Shown here: positions 22,589-31,786 of the stretch, one piece after another | Layout of the letters: each line of letters begins with the position of its first letter | Numbering within the stretch: position 1 is the first letter of the stretch | From: Alphaproteobacteria bacterium | GTDB taxonomy: Bacteria > Pseudomonadota > Alphaproteobacteria > Thalassobaculales > Thalassobaculaceae | Assembly: GCA_024742275.1 (NCBI GenBank) | Contig: JANSYS010000028.1 | Span: 1 to 44,105, forward strand | Direction of reading: 5' to 3' | DNA: 44,105 nucleotides | The notes under the pieces: model-generated | What the model saw: only the letters and a program-made list of their open reading frames with translations | Told to the model about the DNA's origin: nothing | Databases searched by the model: none | Made by a program: the position numbers and the translations under genes

Positions 22589-24205
22589 ATGGAGCTCTTC
22601 GACCTCATTTACGACCACCTCTACGAGTTCATCGGCGCCTACATGTTCCTGGCGCTGGCCCTTACGCTCTTTACCGGCCTGCCGGTGGCGATCGCGCTCG
22701 GCGGGATCTCGGTGATCTTCGGCGGCATCGCCATCTACCTTGAGTTCCTCGACTTCGCCGTGTTCTTCCAGGTCATCCAACGGGTGTGGGGCGGAGACGG
22801 CGCGTCGGGTGCGGTGCAGAACCCGATCCTCGTGGCAGTCCCCTGTTTCGTCTTCATGGGGACGATGCTGGAAAAATCCCGTGTTGCCGAGGATCTGCTG
22901 CACATTCTGCAAGTGATGCTTCGCCGGGTTCCGGGCGCGCTCGCGCTGTCGGTCACGGTCATGGGAACGATCATGGCGGCGACCACCGGCATCATCGGTG
23001 CGTCGGTCGTGATGATGACGCTGCTGGCGCTTCCGGCGATGTTGCAGCGTGGCTACCATCCCGCCCTGGCCACAGGAACGATCGCCGCTTCGGCAACGCT
23101 CGGAATCCTGATCCCGCCCTCGATCATGCTGGTTCTTATGGCCAACCTGCTCGCGGTGTCGGTCGGCAATCTGTTCATCGGCGCGATCTTCCCTGGACTT
23201 GTCCTGTCGGGCCTGTATTTCGCCTACATTCTGCTGATCGCCGGCATCAAGCCGCAGCTCGCGCCGCCGCTTCCCGACGATGCGATCGTGCTGGATCCGA
23301 CGCAGAAGAAGAATGTCGCGCGGGTTTGCTTCACGATCGGCGGTATCGTTCTGGTTGCCTATCTCGGCGAGGCGACCATCGGCGACGAGACGGTCAACTG
23401 GGGACTGTGCGCGTTCCTGGCGATCTTCGCGTCCTGCATGATGCTCGGCCGTGCCGAAGGCGACACGATGCTCGGCGGGATCCTGAGAGGGTTTGTGCCG
23501 CCGATCTTCCTGATCGTCATGGTGCTCGGCTCGATCTTCGCGGGTTGGGCGACCCCGACCGAGGCGGCGGGCGTCGGTGCCTTCGGATCGCTTGTCCTCG
23601 CCTGGTTCAACCGGACCCTGACCAAGGACGTGCTTACCCAGGTGATCCACCGCACCGCTCTGACGACGGCGATGATCTTCTTCATCTTCGTCGGTGCCAC
23701 GGCGTTCTCGACGATTTTCCGGAACGTCTATGGCGAGGACCTGATCATCGAGTTCATCGAGTGGCTTGAACTCAGTCCTTGGGCTCTGCTGTTCATGCTG
23801 ATGTTCGCGATCTTCCTGCTGGGCTTCTTCTTCGACTTCCTGGAGATCACCCTGATCATCCTGCCGGTCTTTGCGCCGGTGATCAGGACCCTGGCCCCCG
23901 CGTTCGCGACCCATCTGGGGTATGCGGAGCCGTCGAACATGGCGGAAACGCAGTTCTTGGAGGCACAGGTCATATACTGGTTCGCCATTCTCGTAGCGAC
24001 GAACCTGCAGACTTCGTTCCTCACGCCACCGTTCGGGTTCGCCCTGTTCTACATGAAGGGTGTGGCGCCTTCGTCGGTGAAGATGCAGGACATCTACTTT
24101 GGGATCATCCCGTTCGTCGCCTTGCAGGTCATTGGTATTCTGCTGGTGCTCGAGTTCCCGGGATTGGCCCTCTGGCTTCCGAACCAGGTGCTCGGTAGCG
24201 GCTGA
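22589..24205 (+). CDS. dctM: TRAP transporter large permease DctM
   Basis: The 538-residue inner-membrane protein is the transport channel of the TRAP system, with twelve or more membrane segments. DctM landmarks include TGLPVAIALGG, PCFVFMGTMLEKS, MGTIMAATTGIIGASVVMM, ATLGILIPPSIMLV, GWATPTEAAGVGAFGSL and the C-terminal LQTSFLTPPFGFALFYMKG. It is longer than the common 425-residue form because of an extra cytosolic and membrane segment in the middle (about 225-300), as in the subgroup of long DctM proteins. A GGGGGGAA site in the dctQ end serves as ribosome-binding site, and a strong terminator follows the gene. Confidence 0.95.
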   Translation: MELFDLIYDHLYEFIGAYMFLALALTLFTGLPVAIALGGISVIFGGIAIYLEFLDFAVFFQVIQRVWGGDGASGAVQNPILVAVPCFVFMGTMLEKSRVAEDLLHILQVMLRRVPGALALSVTVMGTIMAATTGIIGASVVMMTLLALPAMLQRGYHPALATGTIAASATLGILIPPSIMLVLMANLLAVSVGNLFIGAIFPGLVLSGLYFAYILLIAGIKPQLAPPLPDDAIVLDPTQKKNVARVCFTIGGIVLVAYLGEATIGDETVNWGLCAFLAIFASCMMLGRAEGDTMLGGILRGFVPPIFLIVMVLGSIFAGWATPTEAAGVGAFGSLVLAWFNRTLTKDVLTQVIHRTALTTAMIFFIFVGATAFSTIFRNVYGEDLIIEFIEWLELSPWALLFMLMFAIFLLGFFFDFLEITLIILPVFAPVIRTLAPAFATHLGYAEPSNMAETQFLEAQVIYWFAILVATNLQTSFLTPPFGFALFYMKGVAPSSVKMQDIYFGIIPFVALQVIGILLVLEFPGLALWLPNQVLGSG

Positions 24206-24232
24206 CGGCCGCTCCGAAATCGACCGCAGAAG

Positions 24233-24267
24233 CGGCCGCTCCGGACCTCGGGGCGGCCGTTCTCTTT
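24233..24267 (+). terminator. Intrinsic terminator of the TRAP operon
   Basis: CGGCCGCTCCG (24233-24243) and CGGGGCGGCCG (24249-24259) form an 11-bp stem with one G-T pair and a five-base loop, followed by TTCTCTTT. It lies 28 bases after the dctM stop. Confidence 0.85.
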
Positions 24268-24331
24268 GGAACACGCGCGCGCTAGAATTGCCGCTGTTGG
24301 ATGAAGATCATCGACCGATGAGAGGCAGCCC

Positions 24332-25276
24332 ATGTCCCTGGACCCGCAATGCATCGCCCTGATGGCTGCGATCGAAGAGATCGGATCGCCTTTCGACACG
24401 GAGGATCCGGTCGAAGCGCGGCGGCGGGTTCAGGAATCCGTCGACAGGGCGCAGCCGTACGGCGGGCGTTTTCGATCGGTCGAAAACGGCCGCTTCGACG
24501 GACCGGGTGGGGTCGTCAAATACCGGCTCTACAGGCCCGAGGATCTGTCCGAGTCGCCTGCTCCGCTGCTGATCTACTATCACGGCGGGGGCATGGTGTT
24601 CGGATCACTCGACAGCCACGATCCGATCTGTCGGGCGATCGCCGAAGCGGTGCCGTGTACGGTCATCTCCATCGATTACCGCTTGGCGCCGGAGACCCCC
24701 TTTCCCGGAGCGGCGGAGGATGCGATCGCCGGGTTCCGTTGGGTCCTTGCAAAGGCTGACGCCCTTGGCGTCGATGCCGCCCGAGTCGCGGTCGGCGGTG
24801 ACAGTGCAGGCGGCAATCTGGCGGCGGTTGTCAGCAACGAGACCCGAGCAGACCCGATCCCTCCGTGCTTCCAGTGGCTGATCTATCCAAATGTCGATCT
24901 GGCCGCCGAGGGTGGATCGATCGATGCGTTCGCCGAGGGATACTTCCTGACGAGGGCGGCCATGGACTGGTACAAGAACTTCTATGCGCCGGAGCATGCC
25001 GACCGGCTGAATCCGCTATGCTCGCCGCTGCGGAACGGTAGCTTGACTGGCGTAGCGCCGGCGCTGGTGACGACGGCCGGCTTCGATCCACTGAAGGATG
25101 AAGGCATGGCCTATGTGGAGAAGCTCCGGGCGGACGGTGTTCCGGTCGAGCACATCGAGTATCCGGGAATGATCCATGGCTACCTGCGCGCGTTTGCGAT
25201 CGTCGACGCTGCGCGGCAGACGATCGATGATTCGGCCCGGGCGATACGCGCGGCTTTCGGAATGCCCGCGGGCTGA
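24332..25276 (+). CDS. Alpha/beta hydrolase, hormone-sensitive-lipase-type esterase
   Basis: The 314-residue cytosolic protein is a carboxylesterase of the HSL (family IV) group. The oxyanion motif HGGG is at 84-87, the nucleophile Ser158 is in GDSAGG, and the acid and base are Asp252 (GFDPLKDEG) and His282 (GMIHGY). The block DYRLAPETPFPGAAEDA is typical of the group. These enzymes split short-chain esters or activated lactones. The gene follows the TRAP terminator, has its own ATG with GAGAGG upstream, and converges on the AroQ-like gene with twelve bases between stops; it is probably independent of the sugar-acid island. Confidence 0.94.
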   Translation: MSLDPQCIALMAAIEEIGSPFDTEDPVEARRRVQESVDRAQPYGGRFRSVENGRFDGPGGVVKYRLYRPEDLSESPAPLLIYYHGGGMVFGSLDSHDPICRAIAEAVPCTVISIDYRLAPETPFPGAAEDAIAGFRWVLAKADALGVDAARVAVGGDSAGGNLAAVVSNETRADPIPPCFQWLIYPNVDLAAEGGSIDAFAEGYFLTRAAMDWYKNFYAPEHADRLNPLCSPLRNGSLTGVAPALVTTAGFDPLKDEGMAYVEKLRADGVPVEHIEYPGMIHGYLRAFAIVDAARQTIDDSARAIRAAFGMPAG

Positions 25277-25288
25277 CGGGAGGCGCTG

Positions 25289-25726
25289 TCAGGGCGCCCT
25301 TTTCTTGATCACCCGGATCAGAGCGTCCAGGCCCAGCAGGTAGGAGTCGATCCCCAAGCCCGTGATCATCCCATCGGCCTCGCTCGATGGAATGGAGGGA
25401 ATCCCGCGTCGCTCGATGTTGGACATGTGGATTTCGACATAGGGGAGGTCGACGCCTCGCAGGCAATCGCGCAGCGCGTAGCCTGCGTAGTTGAAACCGG
25501 CAGGATTCATCATCAGCCCGTCGATCCCGTCCCGCGCTGCCCGATAGATGCGCGTGATCGCCTCGCCCTCGATGTTCGTGTAGAAAATATCCAACGCGAC
25601 TCCGAGGCGTCGCGCTTCCTCGAGCACAAGGGCGTCTAGTTCCGCGGCAGTGGTCGTTCCGTAGACTTCCGGCTGCCGTCGGCCGAGCCATTCCATATTG
25701 GCGCCCTGGATCAGCAGAAGCTTCAA
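25289..25726 (-). CDS. Type II 3-dehydroquinate dehydratase-like protein (divergent)
   Basis: The 145-residue protein has the length and fold pattern of AroQ, the dodecameric enzyme that dehydrates 3-dehydroquinate in the shikimate pathway. The catalytic Arg17 and Tyr22 (GRRQPEVYG), Asn74 (MMNPAGF) and His100 (EIHMSN) are kept. The strictly conserved NPGAYTH segment instead reads NPAGFNY, replacing the substrate-binding His by Tyr80, and the later EFRHHS arginine-histidine patch is replaced by GIPSIPSS. It may therefore act on a different substrate, or the true AroQ may lie elsewhere. It lies 27 bases upstream of recG on the same strand (transcribed after it), with AAGGAGAG before its start. 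Confidence 0.8.
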   Translation of the reverse strand: MKLLLIQGANMEWLGRRQPEVYGTTTAAELDALVLEEARRLGVALDIFYTNIEGEAITRIYRAARDGIDGLMMNPAGFNYAGYALRDCLRGVDLPYVEIHMSNIERRGIPSIPSSEADGMITGLGIDSYLLGLDALIRVIKKRAP

Positions 25727-25753
25727 CGGTCTCTCCTTCGACGGCGCTTCGGT

Positions 25754-27832
25754 TCACGCTCCCCTGAGATATCGCACGGCAGCGTCGCGCTCGAACAGAT
25801 ACAGAAGGGTCCTGGCCGCCTGGCCGCGTGGACTCTCCAGTTCCGGGTCTTTCTCCAGCAGCAGCCGCGCGTCGTCCCGGGCCACTTCGAACAAGTCGTT
25901 GTGCCCGGCTGCATCGGCCATGCGGAAGGTCGGCAGGCCGCTTTGGCGCGTTCCGAGGACCTCTCCCGCGCCTCGGAGCTTCAGGTCCTCCTCGGCGATA
26001 CGGAAACCGTCTTCGCTTTCCCGCATGACCGAGAGCCGGGCGCGGCCGGTCTCGCTCAGCGGCGCGGCATAGACAAGAAGGCACGTCGACGCCTTGTCGC
26101 CGCGTCCGATACGGCCGCGCAGCTGGTGGAGCTGGGCCAGGCCGAACCGCTCCGCATGCTCGATCACCATGACGGTGGCGTCCGGCACGTCGACGCCCAC
26201 TTCGATGACCGTGGTGGCAACGAGCAGGTCGATCGGTCCGTCCTTGAAGGAGGCCATGACGGCGTCTTTGGCGGGCCCCTTCAGGCGGCCGTGGATCAGA
26301 CCGACCCGATCGCCGAACCGTTCCCGAAGGGTCGTGGCACGCTCCTCCGCGGCGGCGACATCGAGCGCCTCCGACTCCTCGACCAGGGGGCAGACCCAGT
26401 ACACTTTCGCTCCGGCATCCATCCGCCGGGCAACGCCTTCGATCACATCCATCAGTCGATCGTTGGAGATCACGCGGGTATCGATCGGCTGGCGTCCCGG
26501 CGGCTTTTCGGTCAGACGGGACACGTCGAGGTCGCCATATGCGGTCATGACCAGCGTGCGGGGGATCGGTGTGGCTGTCATGACCAGAATGTCGACACCC
26601 TGACCTTTCTGGCCGAGCACCATGCGCTGATGGACCCCGAAGCGGTGCTGTTCGTCGATCACTGCCACCGCCAGGTCGCGGAATTCCACATCCTCCTGGA
26701 ACAGGGCGTGGGTCCCGACGACGATCTGCGCCGTGCCTTCCGCGATGCGGCCCAGGATCGCGCCGCGGGTCTTGCCCTTGTCCCGTCCGGTGAGGATCTC
26801 GCAGCGGATGCCCGCGGCGCGGGCGAGGGGCTCGATGGTTGCGAAGTGCTGACGGGCCAGGATCTCGGTCGGTGCCATCAGCGCCGCCTGCGCGCCACAT
26901 TCAACCCCGTTCGCCATAGCCATGAGTGCGACCAGCGTCTTCCCGCTCCCGACATCGCCCTGGAGCAGGCGCAGCATCCGGTTCGGGGCGGCCATGTCGC
27001 CCTCGATCTCGGCCAGTGCCGTGCGCTGCGCGCCGGTGAGACTGAACGGGAGGCCGGCGATGAGCCGGTCGCGCAAGGCTCCGTCGCCTCTGATGATCCG
27101 CCCCTTCTGCTTCTTCATCCGGGCGCGGACCAGCGCCAAGGCAAGTTGGTTGGCTAGGATTTCGTCATAGGCCAGCCGCTGCCTGGTGAGGGTTTCGGGT
27201 TCAAGGTCGAGGCGGTCCTGCGGGTGATGGACGGCTCTCACGGCGACATCCCAGGCCGGCCATTGACGCTGCTGAACAAGGGTTGGATTGATCCATTCGC
27301 CCAGGACCGGGAGTCGGGCCAGCGCCCCTTCGATCGCCTTGCGCAATATGCGTTGGTGCAGACCGTCGGTGGAGGGATGGGTCGGTTCGACGATGCGAAC
27401 GCTGTCAGCCTCGGTCGGCGGAACCGCATGGTCGGGATGCGGCATCTGGGCTTTGCCCCTGAACCGCTCGACCTTGCCGCTAATGACGCGCTGTTGCCCT
27501 TGGGGCAGAAGCTTCTCGAGCCAGTCGCCCTTGGCGTGGAAATAGACCAGCTCGATCTCGCCGCTCTCGTCGGCACAGATCACCCGGTACGGCGCGCGGC
27601 CGCGGCCGGGTTCGTGGCGCAGGACGGTGACTGTCAGGGTGGCAATCAATCCGTCCGGTGCCTCCGCCACCGCCGGCGAGAACCGGCGGTCGATCAGGCC
27701 GCTCGGCAGATGCCATAGCAAATCAACGATCTGCGGCCCGGCGGCCTTCTCGATCAGCTTGGCGTAGCGCGGCCCGATCCCGGTGAGCTGGCCGACATCG
27801 GCGAAGAGTGGAAAGAGGATCTCGGGGCGCAA
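25754..27832 (-). CDS. recG: ATP-dependent DNA helicase RecG
   Basis: The 692-residue protein is RecG, a superfamily 2 translocase that reverses stalled replication forks and processes Holliday junctions. It has an N-terminal wedge/OB domain (to about residue 240; LTGIGPRYAKL near 16-26), Walker A GDVGSGKT at 292-299, DEQH at 393-396, MTATPIPRTL as motif III and the C-terminal VIEVGVDVPDATVMVIEHAERFG-type motif V and QLRGRIGRG motif VI. The length is normal. It is divergent from sdhE, and the order recG / sdhE-mfd is common in alphaproteobacteria. Confidence 0.97.
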   Translation of the reverse strand: MRPEILFPLFADVGQLTGIGPRYAKLIEKAAGPQIVDLLWHLPSGLIDRRFSPAVAEAPDGLIATLTVTVLRHEPGRGRAPYRVICADESGEIELVYFHAKGDWLEKLLPQGQQRVISGKVERFRGKAQMPHPDHAVPPTEADSVRIVEPTHPSTDGLHQRILRKAIEGALARLPVLGEWINPTLVQQRQWPAWDVAVRAVHHPQDRLDLEPETLTRQRLAYDEILANQLALALVRARMKKQKGRIIRGDGALRDRLIAGLPFSLTGAQRTALAEIEGDMAAPNRMLRLLQGDVGSGKTLVALMAMANGVECGAQAALMAPTEILARQHFATIEPLARAAGIRCEILTGRDKGKTRGAILGRIAEGTAQIVVGTHALFQEDVEFRDLAVAVIDEQHRFGVHQRMVLGQKGQGVDILVMTATPIPRTLVMTAYGDLDVSRLTEKPPGRQPIDTRVISNDRLMDVIEGVARRMDAGAKVYWVCPLVEESEALDVAAAEERATTLRERFGDRVGLIHGRLKGPAKDAVMASFKDGPIDLLVATTVIEVGVDVPDATVMVIEHAERFGLAQLHQLRGRIGRGDKASTCLLVYAAPLSETGRARLSVMRESEDGFRIAEEDLKLRGAGEVLGTRQSGLPTFRMADAAGHNDLFEVARDDARLLLEKDPELESPRGQAARTLLYLFERDAAVRYLRGA

Positions 27833-27969
27833 TGTCGCAACTCGTCCAGTCGGCCTGCCGGGGGTGGTCTCTGATCTGTCCCTGCTTTATATCCCACAGC
27901 CCGGGATTGCGAGACCATGACCGTCCGGCAGCGAATTTCCGGACGGAGCCGTTCACAGAGGAGTGCCGT

Positions 27970-28236
27970 ATGACCGAGGCACTGGAAGCCCGCCGAAAGC
28001 GGCTGCGCTATCGCAGCACCTATACGGGCACGAAAGAGACCGACATTCTTCTGGGCGCTTTCGCCGAGGCGCATCTGGATACGTTGGCTGCGGCCGATCT
28101 CGACGACTACGAGCATCTGCTCAGCATCGAGGATCCAAGGCTCTATACCTGGATCACCGGTCAGGAGACGCCGCCGGCGGAATTCGAGACGCCGGTGCTG
28201 CAGTTGATCCGCGATTTCGAACTCTCCCGCGCCTGA
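27970..28236 (+). CDS. sdhE: Succinate dehydrogenase flavin assembly factor SdhE
   Basis: The 88-residue protein is SdhE (YgfY/DUF339), a small cytosolic factor that helps attach FAD covalently to SdhA. The family pattern is recognisable in KRLRYRSTYTGTKETDILLGAFAEAHL and in the closing DPRLYTWITGQ, in line with alphaproteobacterial members. The key RGxxE motif, however, reads T19-G20-T-K-E23: the Gly and Glu are kept but the Arg is Thr. The ATG at 27970 gives the usual N-terminus and follows AGAGGAG; the frame is open further up. It lies 20 bases before mfd, probably in one operon. Confidence 0.88.
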   Translation: MTEALEARRKRLRYRSTYTGTKETDILLGAFAEAHLDTLAAADLDDYEHLLSIEDPRLYTWITGQETPPAEFETPVLQLIRDFELSRA

Positions 28237-28256
28237 CGTAGAAGAAGGACCGGCCC

Positions 28257-31200
28257 ATGGACTTGGTCGGCGACAACGACCGGCTGTTTGCCACGTTTCC
28301 CACTTCGGTCGGCCGGGTGGCCATCGCGTCCGCTCCGGAGGGCGTGGATGCCGAGGCGATCGCGGCGCTGACCCGCGAACGGGGCCTTCTGCTGCATGTG
28401 GCGCGCGACGATACGCGCGTGGCGGCACTGGCGAGAGCGATCGCTTTCTTCGATCCAGGCCTGAGGATCATGCTGCTTCCGGCTTGGGACTGCCTTCCCT
28501 ATGACCGGGTTTCGCCGAATACGGAGATTGTCAGCCGACGGATCGACACGCTGGCGCGGCTTGCCGTCCGCAAGCGCGCAACCAAGCCGACGGTTGTCCT
28601 CACGACGGTAAACGCCGCCCTTCAGAGGGTGCCGCCGAGAGCGTTCTTCGACGGCGCCACGTTGGTCCTCAAGCTCGGCCAGTCGATCGCGCTCGACGAC
28701 CTCACGACGTTCTTCACCCGAAACGGCTACAACCGCTCCGACACCGTCCGCGAGCCCGGGGAGTACGCGGTCCGCGGCGGTATCGTCGATGTCTTTCCGA
28801 CAGGAACGGAGGAGCCGGTAAGGCTCGACTTCTTCGGCGACGATCTGGAGGAGATCCGGCGCTTCGATCCGATGTCCCAGCGGACCACCGGAAAGCGCAA
28901 GAGCGTCGCTTTCCTTCCCGTCGGCGAGGTGCTGCTCGACGATGCGACGATCCAGCGATTCCGCTCGGGATACCGGTCGCTATTCGGCGCCGAGGTCACG
29001 GCCGATCCGGTCTATGAGGCGGTGTCCGCCGGCCGGCGCCATGGCGGTATGGAACACTGGTTGCCGCTCTACCATGAGCGTCTGGACACCGTTCTGGACT
29101 ACGTTGGGGATGCGCCCGTCACTTTGGACCATCAAGCGGACGAGGTGGCCGCTGCCCGGTTCGAGCAGATCGCTGAATATCATGAGGCCCGGATTCAGAT
29201 GCTGCGAGCCGGCGGCGCCGAGGCCGGCGGGATCTATCGGCCGCTGGATCCTGATTCCTTGTATCTCGCACCCTTGGACTGGGCAACGTTGTTGGCGGAT
29301 CGCGCGGTCGGCGCCTTCACTCCGTTCGCGTTGCCCGACGACGGTGCGGTGATCGACCTTGGCGCCGGATCGGGCATCGATCTGGCGGAGGCTCGGGCGC
29401 GCGGCGGCTCCGCCGTCTACGACGCCGTGCGGGACGCCGTGATCGAAGAGATCGGTCGGGGGCGGCGGGTCATCGTCGCCGGATACAGCGAGGGATCGCG
29501 CGACCGGCTGGCGCATCTTCTCAGGGACCATGGAATCGACTCGATCGCGCCGGCGGATACGCTCGGGGACATTCTTGATCTGCCGCCATCGGCCGTTGCG
29601 ACGGCGGTTCTGCCCCTAGAGCACGGCTACCGCCGCGGCGACGTAACCGTCATCTCCGAGCCGGACATCGTCGGCGAACGGCTGGTCCGCCCGTCGCGGC
29701 GCCGCAAGCGTCGTGGCGAGGAGTTCCTGCGCGAGGTCTCGTCGCTGGAGGAGGGAGACTACGTCGTCCATACCGAGCACGGCATCGGCCGCTACCTCGG
29801 GCTTGAGACGCTGGAAATCGGCGGGGCCCCGCACGACGTTCTGCGTCTCGAATATCTGGGCGGCGACAAGCTGTTCGTTCCGGTCGAGAATATCGACGTC
29901 CTGTCACGATACGGCAGCGAGGAGACCAAGGCGCAGCTCGACAAGTTGGGTGGCGCCGGATGGCAGGCACGCAAGGCACGGGTCAAGAAGCGGCTGCTGG
30001 ACATGGCCGAGGCGCTGATCGGGATCGCCGCCGAGCGTGAGCTGCGCAAGACCGAGCCACTGTACCCGCCGCCGGGGACATATGACGAGTTCTGCGCTCG
30101 GTTCCCGTTCACCGAGACCGAGGATCAACTCAAGGCGATCGATGACGTGCTCGAAGATATGGCGTCGTCCCGGCCGATGGATCGGCTGGTTTGCGGCGAT
30201 GTCGGGTTCGGTAAGACCGAGGTGGCGCTGCGGGCCGCGCTGGTCGCAGCCGGCCAGGGTTATCAGGTGGCGGTCGTCGTGCCGACCACGCTGCTCTGCC
30301 GCCAGCACTATCGGAATTTCCGTGACCGCTTTCAGGGCTTCTCGATCCGCGTCGCGCAACTGTCGCGGCTGGTGACGACCAAGGAGGCCAACGAGATCCG
30401 GGAAGGCCTAAAGAACGGCGACGTGAACATCGTCGTCGGCACCCACGCAGTGCTCGCCAAGCAGAACCAGTTCAACAACCTCGGCCTCGTCATCGTCGAC
30501 GAGGAGCAGCATTTCGGCGTGACCCAGAAGGAGCGCCTCAAGGATCTGCGGAAGGAGGTGCATGTCCTGACCATGACGGCGACACCGATCCCCCGGACCC
30601 TGCAGATGGCGCTGTCTGGCGTACGCGAGATGAGCCTGATCGCCACCCCGCCGGTCGACCGGCTGGCCGTGCGGACTTTCGTGATGCCCTATGACGGGGT
30701 GATCATCCGCGAGGCCCTGCTGCGCGAGCGCTATCGCGGAGGTCAGACCTTCTACGTCTGCCCCCGCATCGAGGATCTGAGCCGGGTCCAAGAGCGGCTG
30801 ACGAAGCTTGTACCGGACCTGCGGATTGGTGTCGCCCACGGCCGGATGGCGCCGACGGAGCTCGAGGATGTCATGACGTCCTTTACGGACGGCACCTATG
30901 ACGTTTTGCTCTCGACCAACATCGTCGAGTCCGGTCTCGACATCCCGTCCGCGAACACCATCGTCATCCACCGATCCGACATGTTCGGGCTGGCCCAACT
31001 CTATCAACTACGGGGGCGGGTCGGCCGGTCGAAGACCCGTGCCTATGCGTATCTGACCACTCATCCCACTCGTGTCCTTCCACCGATCGCAAAGCGGCGC
31101 CTGGAGGTCATGCAGACCCTGGACAGCCTGGGCGCCGGTTTCTCGCTTGCCAGCCACGACATGGATATCCGGGGTGCCGGAAACCTGTTGGGCGAGGAGC

Positions 31201-31754
31201 AGTCCGGGCAGGTCAAGGAAGTCGGCATCGAACTGTATCAGGAACTGCTGCGGGAAGCGGTTGAGGCGGCGCGGTCGGGCGAGGGACCGTCGCCCGAGGA
31301 CACGTCCTGGACGCCGCAGATCGCCATCGGCATGCCGGTGCTGATCCCCGACGCCTACGTGCCGGACCTGTCCGTGCGCATGAGCCTGTATCGCCGGATC
31401 GCCATGTTGGTGGACAAGGACGAGATCGACGGTTTCGCTGCGGAACTCGCCGACCGGTTCGGGCCAACGCCGCCGGAGGTGGAGAACCTGCTGAAGGTTG
31501 TGGCGATCAAGGGGCTGTGCCGGACCGCCGGGATCGAGAAAGTCGATGCCGGTCCGAAGGGGGCCATCGTTGCCTTCCGCAACAACAGTTTCGCGAACCC
31601 GGAGAAGCTGGTCACTTTCATGCAGCAGCAGGCGGGCTCTGTACAGCTTCGCCCGGATCATAAGCTGGTCTACCGCAGAGCCTGGAACAGGCCGGACCAG
31701 CGGGTTCTCGGGTTGACCCGTTTGATGGAGGAACTCGCGGCGCTCGCGGCTTAG
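28257..31754 (+). CDS. mfd: Transcription-repair coupling factor Mfd
   Basis: The 1165-residue protein is Mfd, which removes RNA polymerase stalled at DNA damage and recruits UvrA. The N-terminal UvrB-like part (to about 340), the RNA-polymerase-interacting domain (about 490-560, with GDYVVHTEHGIGRYLGLE) and the RecG-like translocase are all present. Walker A is GDVGFGKTE near 648, motif II is VDEEQHFGV near 747, with MTATPIPRTLQM and a C-terminal DIRGAGNLLGEEQSG TRG-type region. The C-terminal UvrA-masking domain follows to the end. Length and order are normal. Confidence 0.98.
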   Translation: MDLVGDNDRLFATFPTSVGRVAIASAPEGVDAEAIAALTRERGLLLHVARDDTRVAALARAIAFFDPGLRIMLLPAWDCLPYDRVSPNTEIVSRRIDTLARLAVRKRATKPTVVLTTVNAALQRVPPRAFFDGATLVLKLGQSIALDDLTTFFTRNGYNRSDTVREPGEYAVRGGIVDVFPTGTEEPVRLDFFGDDLEEIRRFDPMSQRTTGKRKSVAFLPVGEVLLDDATIQRFRSGYRSLFGAEVTADPVYEAVSAGRRHGGMEHWLPLYHERLDTVLDYVGDAPVTLDHQADEVAAARFEQIAEYHEARIQMLRAGGAEAGGIYRPLDPDSLYLAPLDWATLLADRAVGAFTPFALPDDGAVIDLGAGSGIDLAEARARGGSAVYDAVRDAVIEEIGRGRRVIVAGYSEGSRDRLAHLLRDHGIDSIAPADTLGDILDLPPSAVATAVLPLEHGYRRGDVTVISEPDIVGERLVRPSRRRKRRGEEFLREVSSLEEGDYVVHTEHGIGRYLGLETLEIGGAPHDVLRLEYLGGDKLFVPVENIDVLSRYGSEETKAQLDKLGGAGWQARKARVKKRLLDMAEALIGIAAERELRKTEPLYPPPGTYDEFCARFPFTETEDQLKAIDDVLEDMASSRPMDRLVCGDVGFGKTEVALRAALVAAGQGYQVAVVVPTTLLCRQHYRNFRDRFQGFSIRVAQLSRLVTTKEANEIREGLKNGDVNIVVGTHAVLAKQNQFNNLGLVIVDEEQHFGVTQKERLKDLRKEVHVLTMTATPIPRTLQMALSGVREMSLIATPPVDRLAVRTFVMPYDGVIIREALLRERYRGGQTFYVCPRIEDLSRVQERLTKLVPDLRIGVAHGRMAPTELEDVMTSFTDGTYDVLLSTNIVESGLDIPSANTIVIHRSDMFGLAQLYQLRGRVGRSKTRAYAYLTTHPTRVLPPIAKRRLEVMQTLDSLGAGFSLASHDMDIRGAGNLLGEEQSGQVKEVGIELYQELLREAVEAARSGEGPSPEDTSWTPQIAIGMPVLIPDAYVPDLSVRMSLYRRIAMLVDKDEIDGFAAELADRFGPTPPEVENLLKVVAIKGLCRTAGIEKVDAGPKGAIVAFRNNSFANPEKLVTFMQQQAGSVQLRPDHKLVYRRAWNRPDQRVLGLTRLMEELAALAA

Positions 31755-31786
31755 GGAGCGCGAGACGCCCCTAGAGGAGATCCGAC

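Noticed and set aside
22565..24274. A 569-codon open frame on the minus strand across dctM
   Set aside because: It is antisense to a clear DctM gene; its translation is an unstructured mixture of Arg, Asp, Glu and Gln with no family character, the usual result of GC-rich codon bias.
24831..26900. A 689-codon minus-strand frame covering the esterase, aroQ-like and recG region
   Set aside because: It is in a different frame from recG and the AroQ-like gene, both of which are well conserved, and it reads as low-complexity Arg/Pro/Gly sequence.
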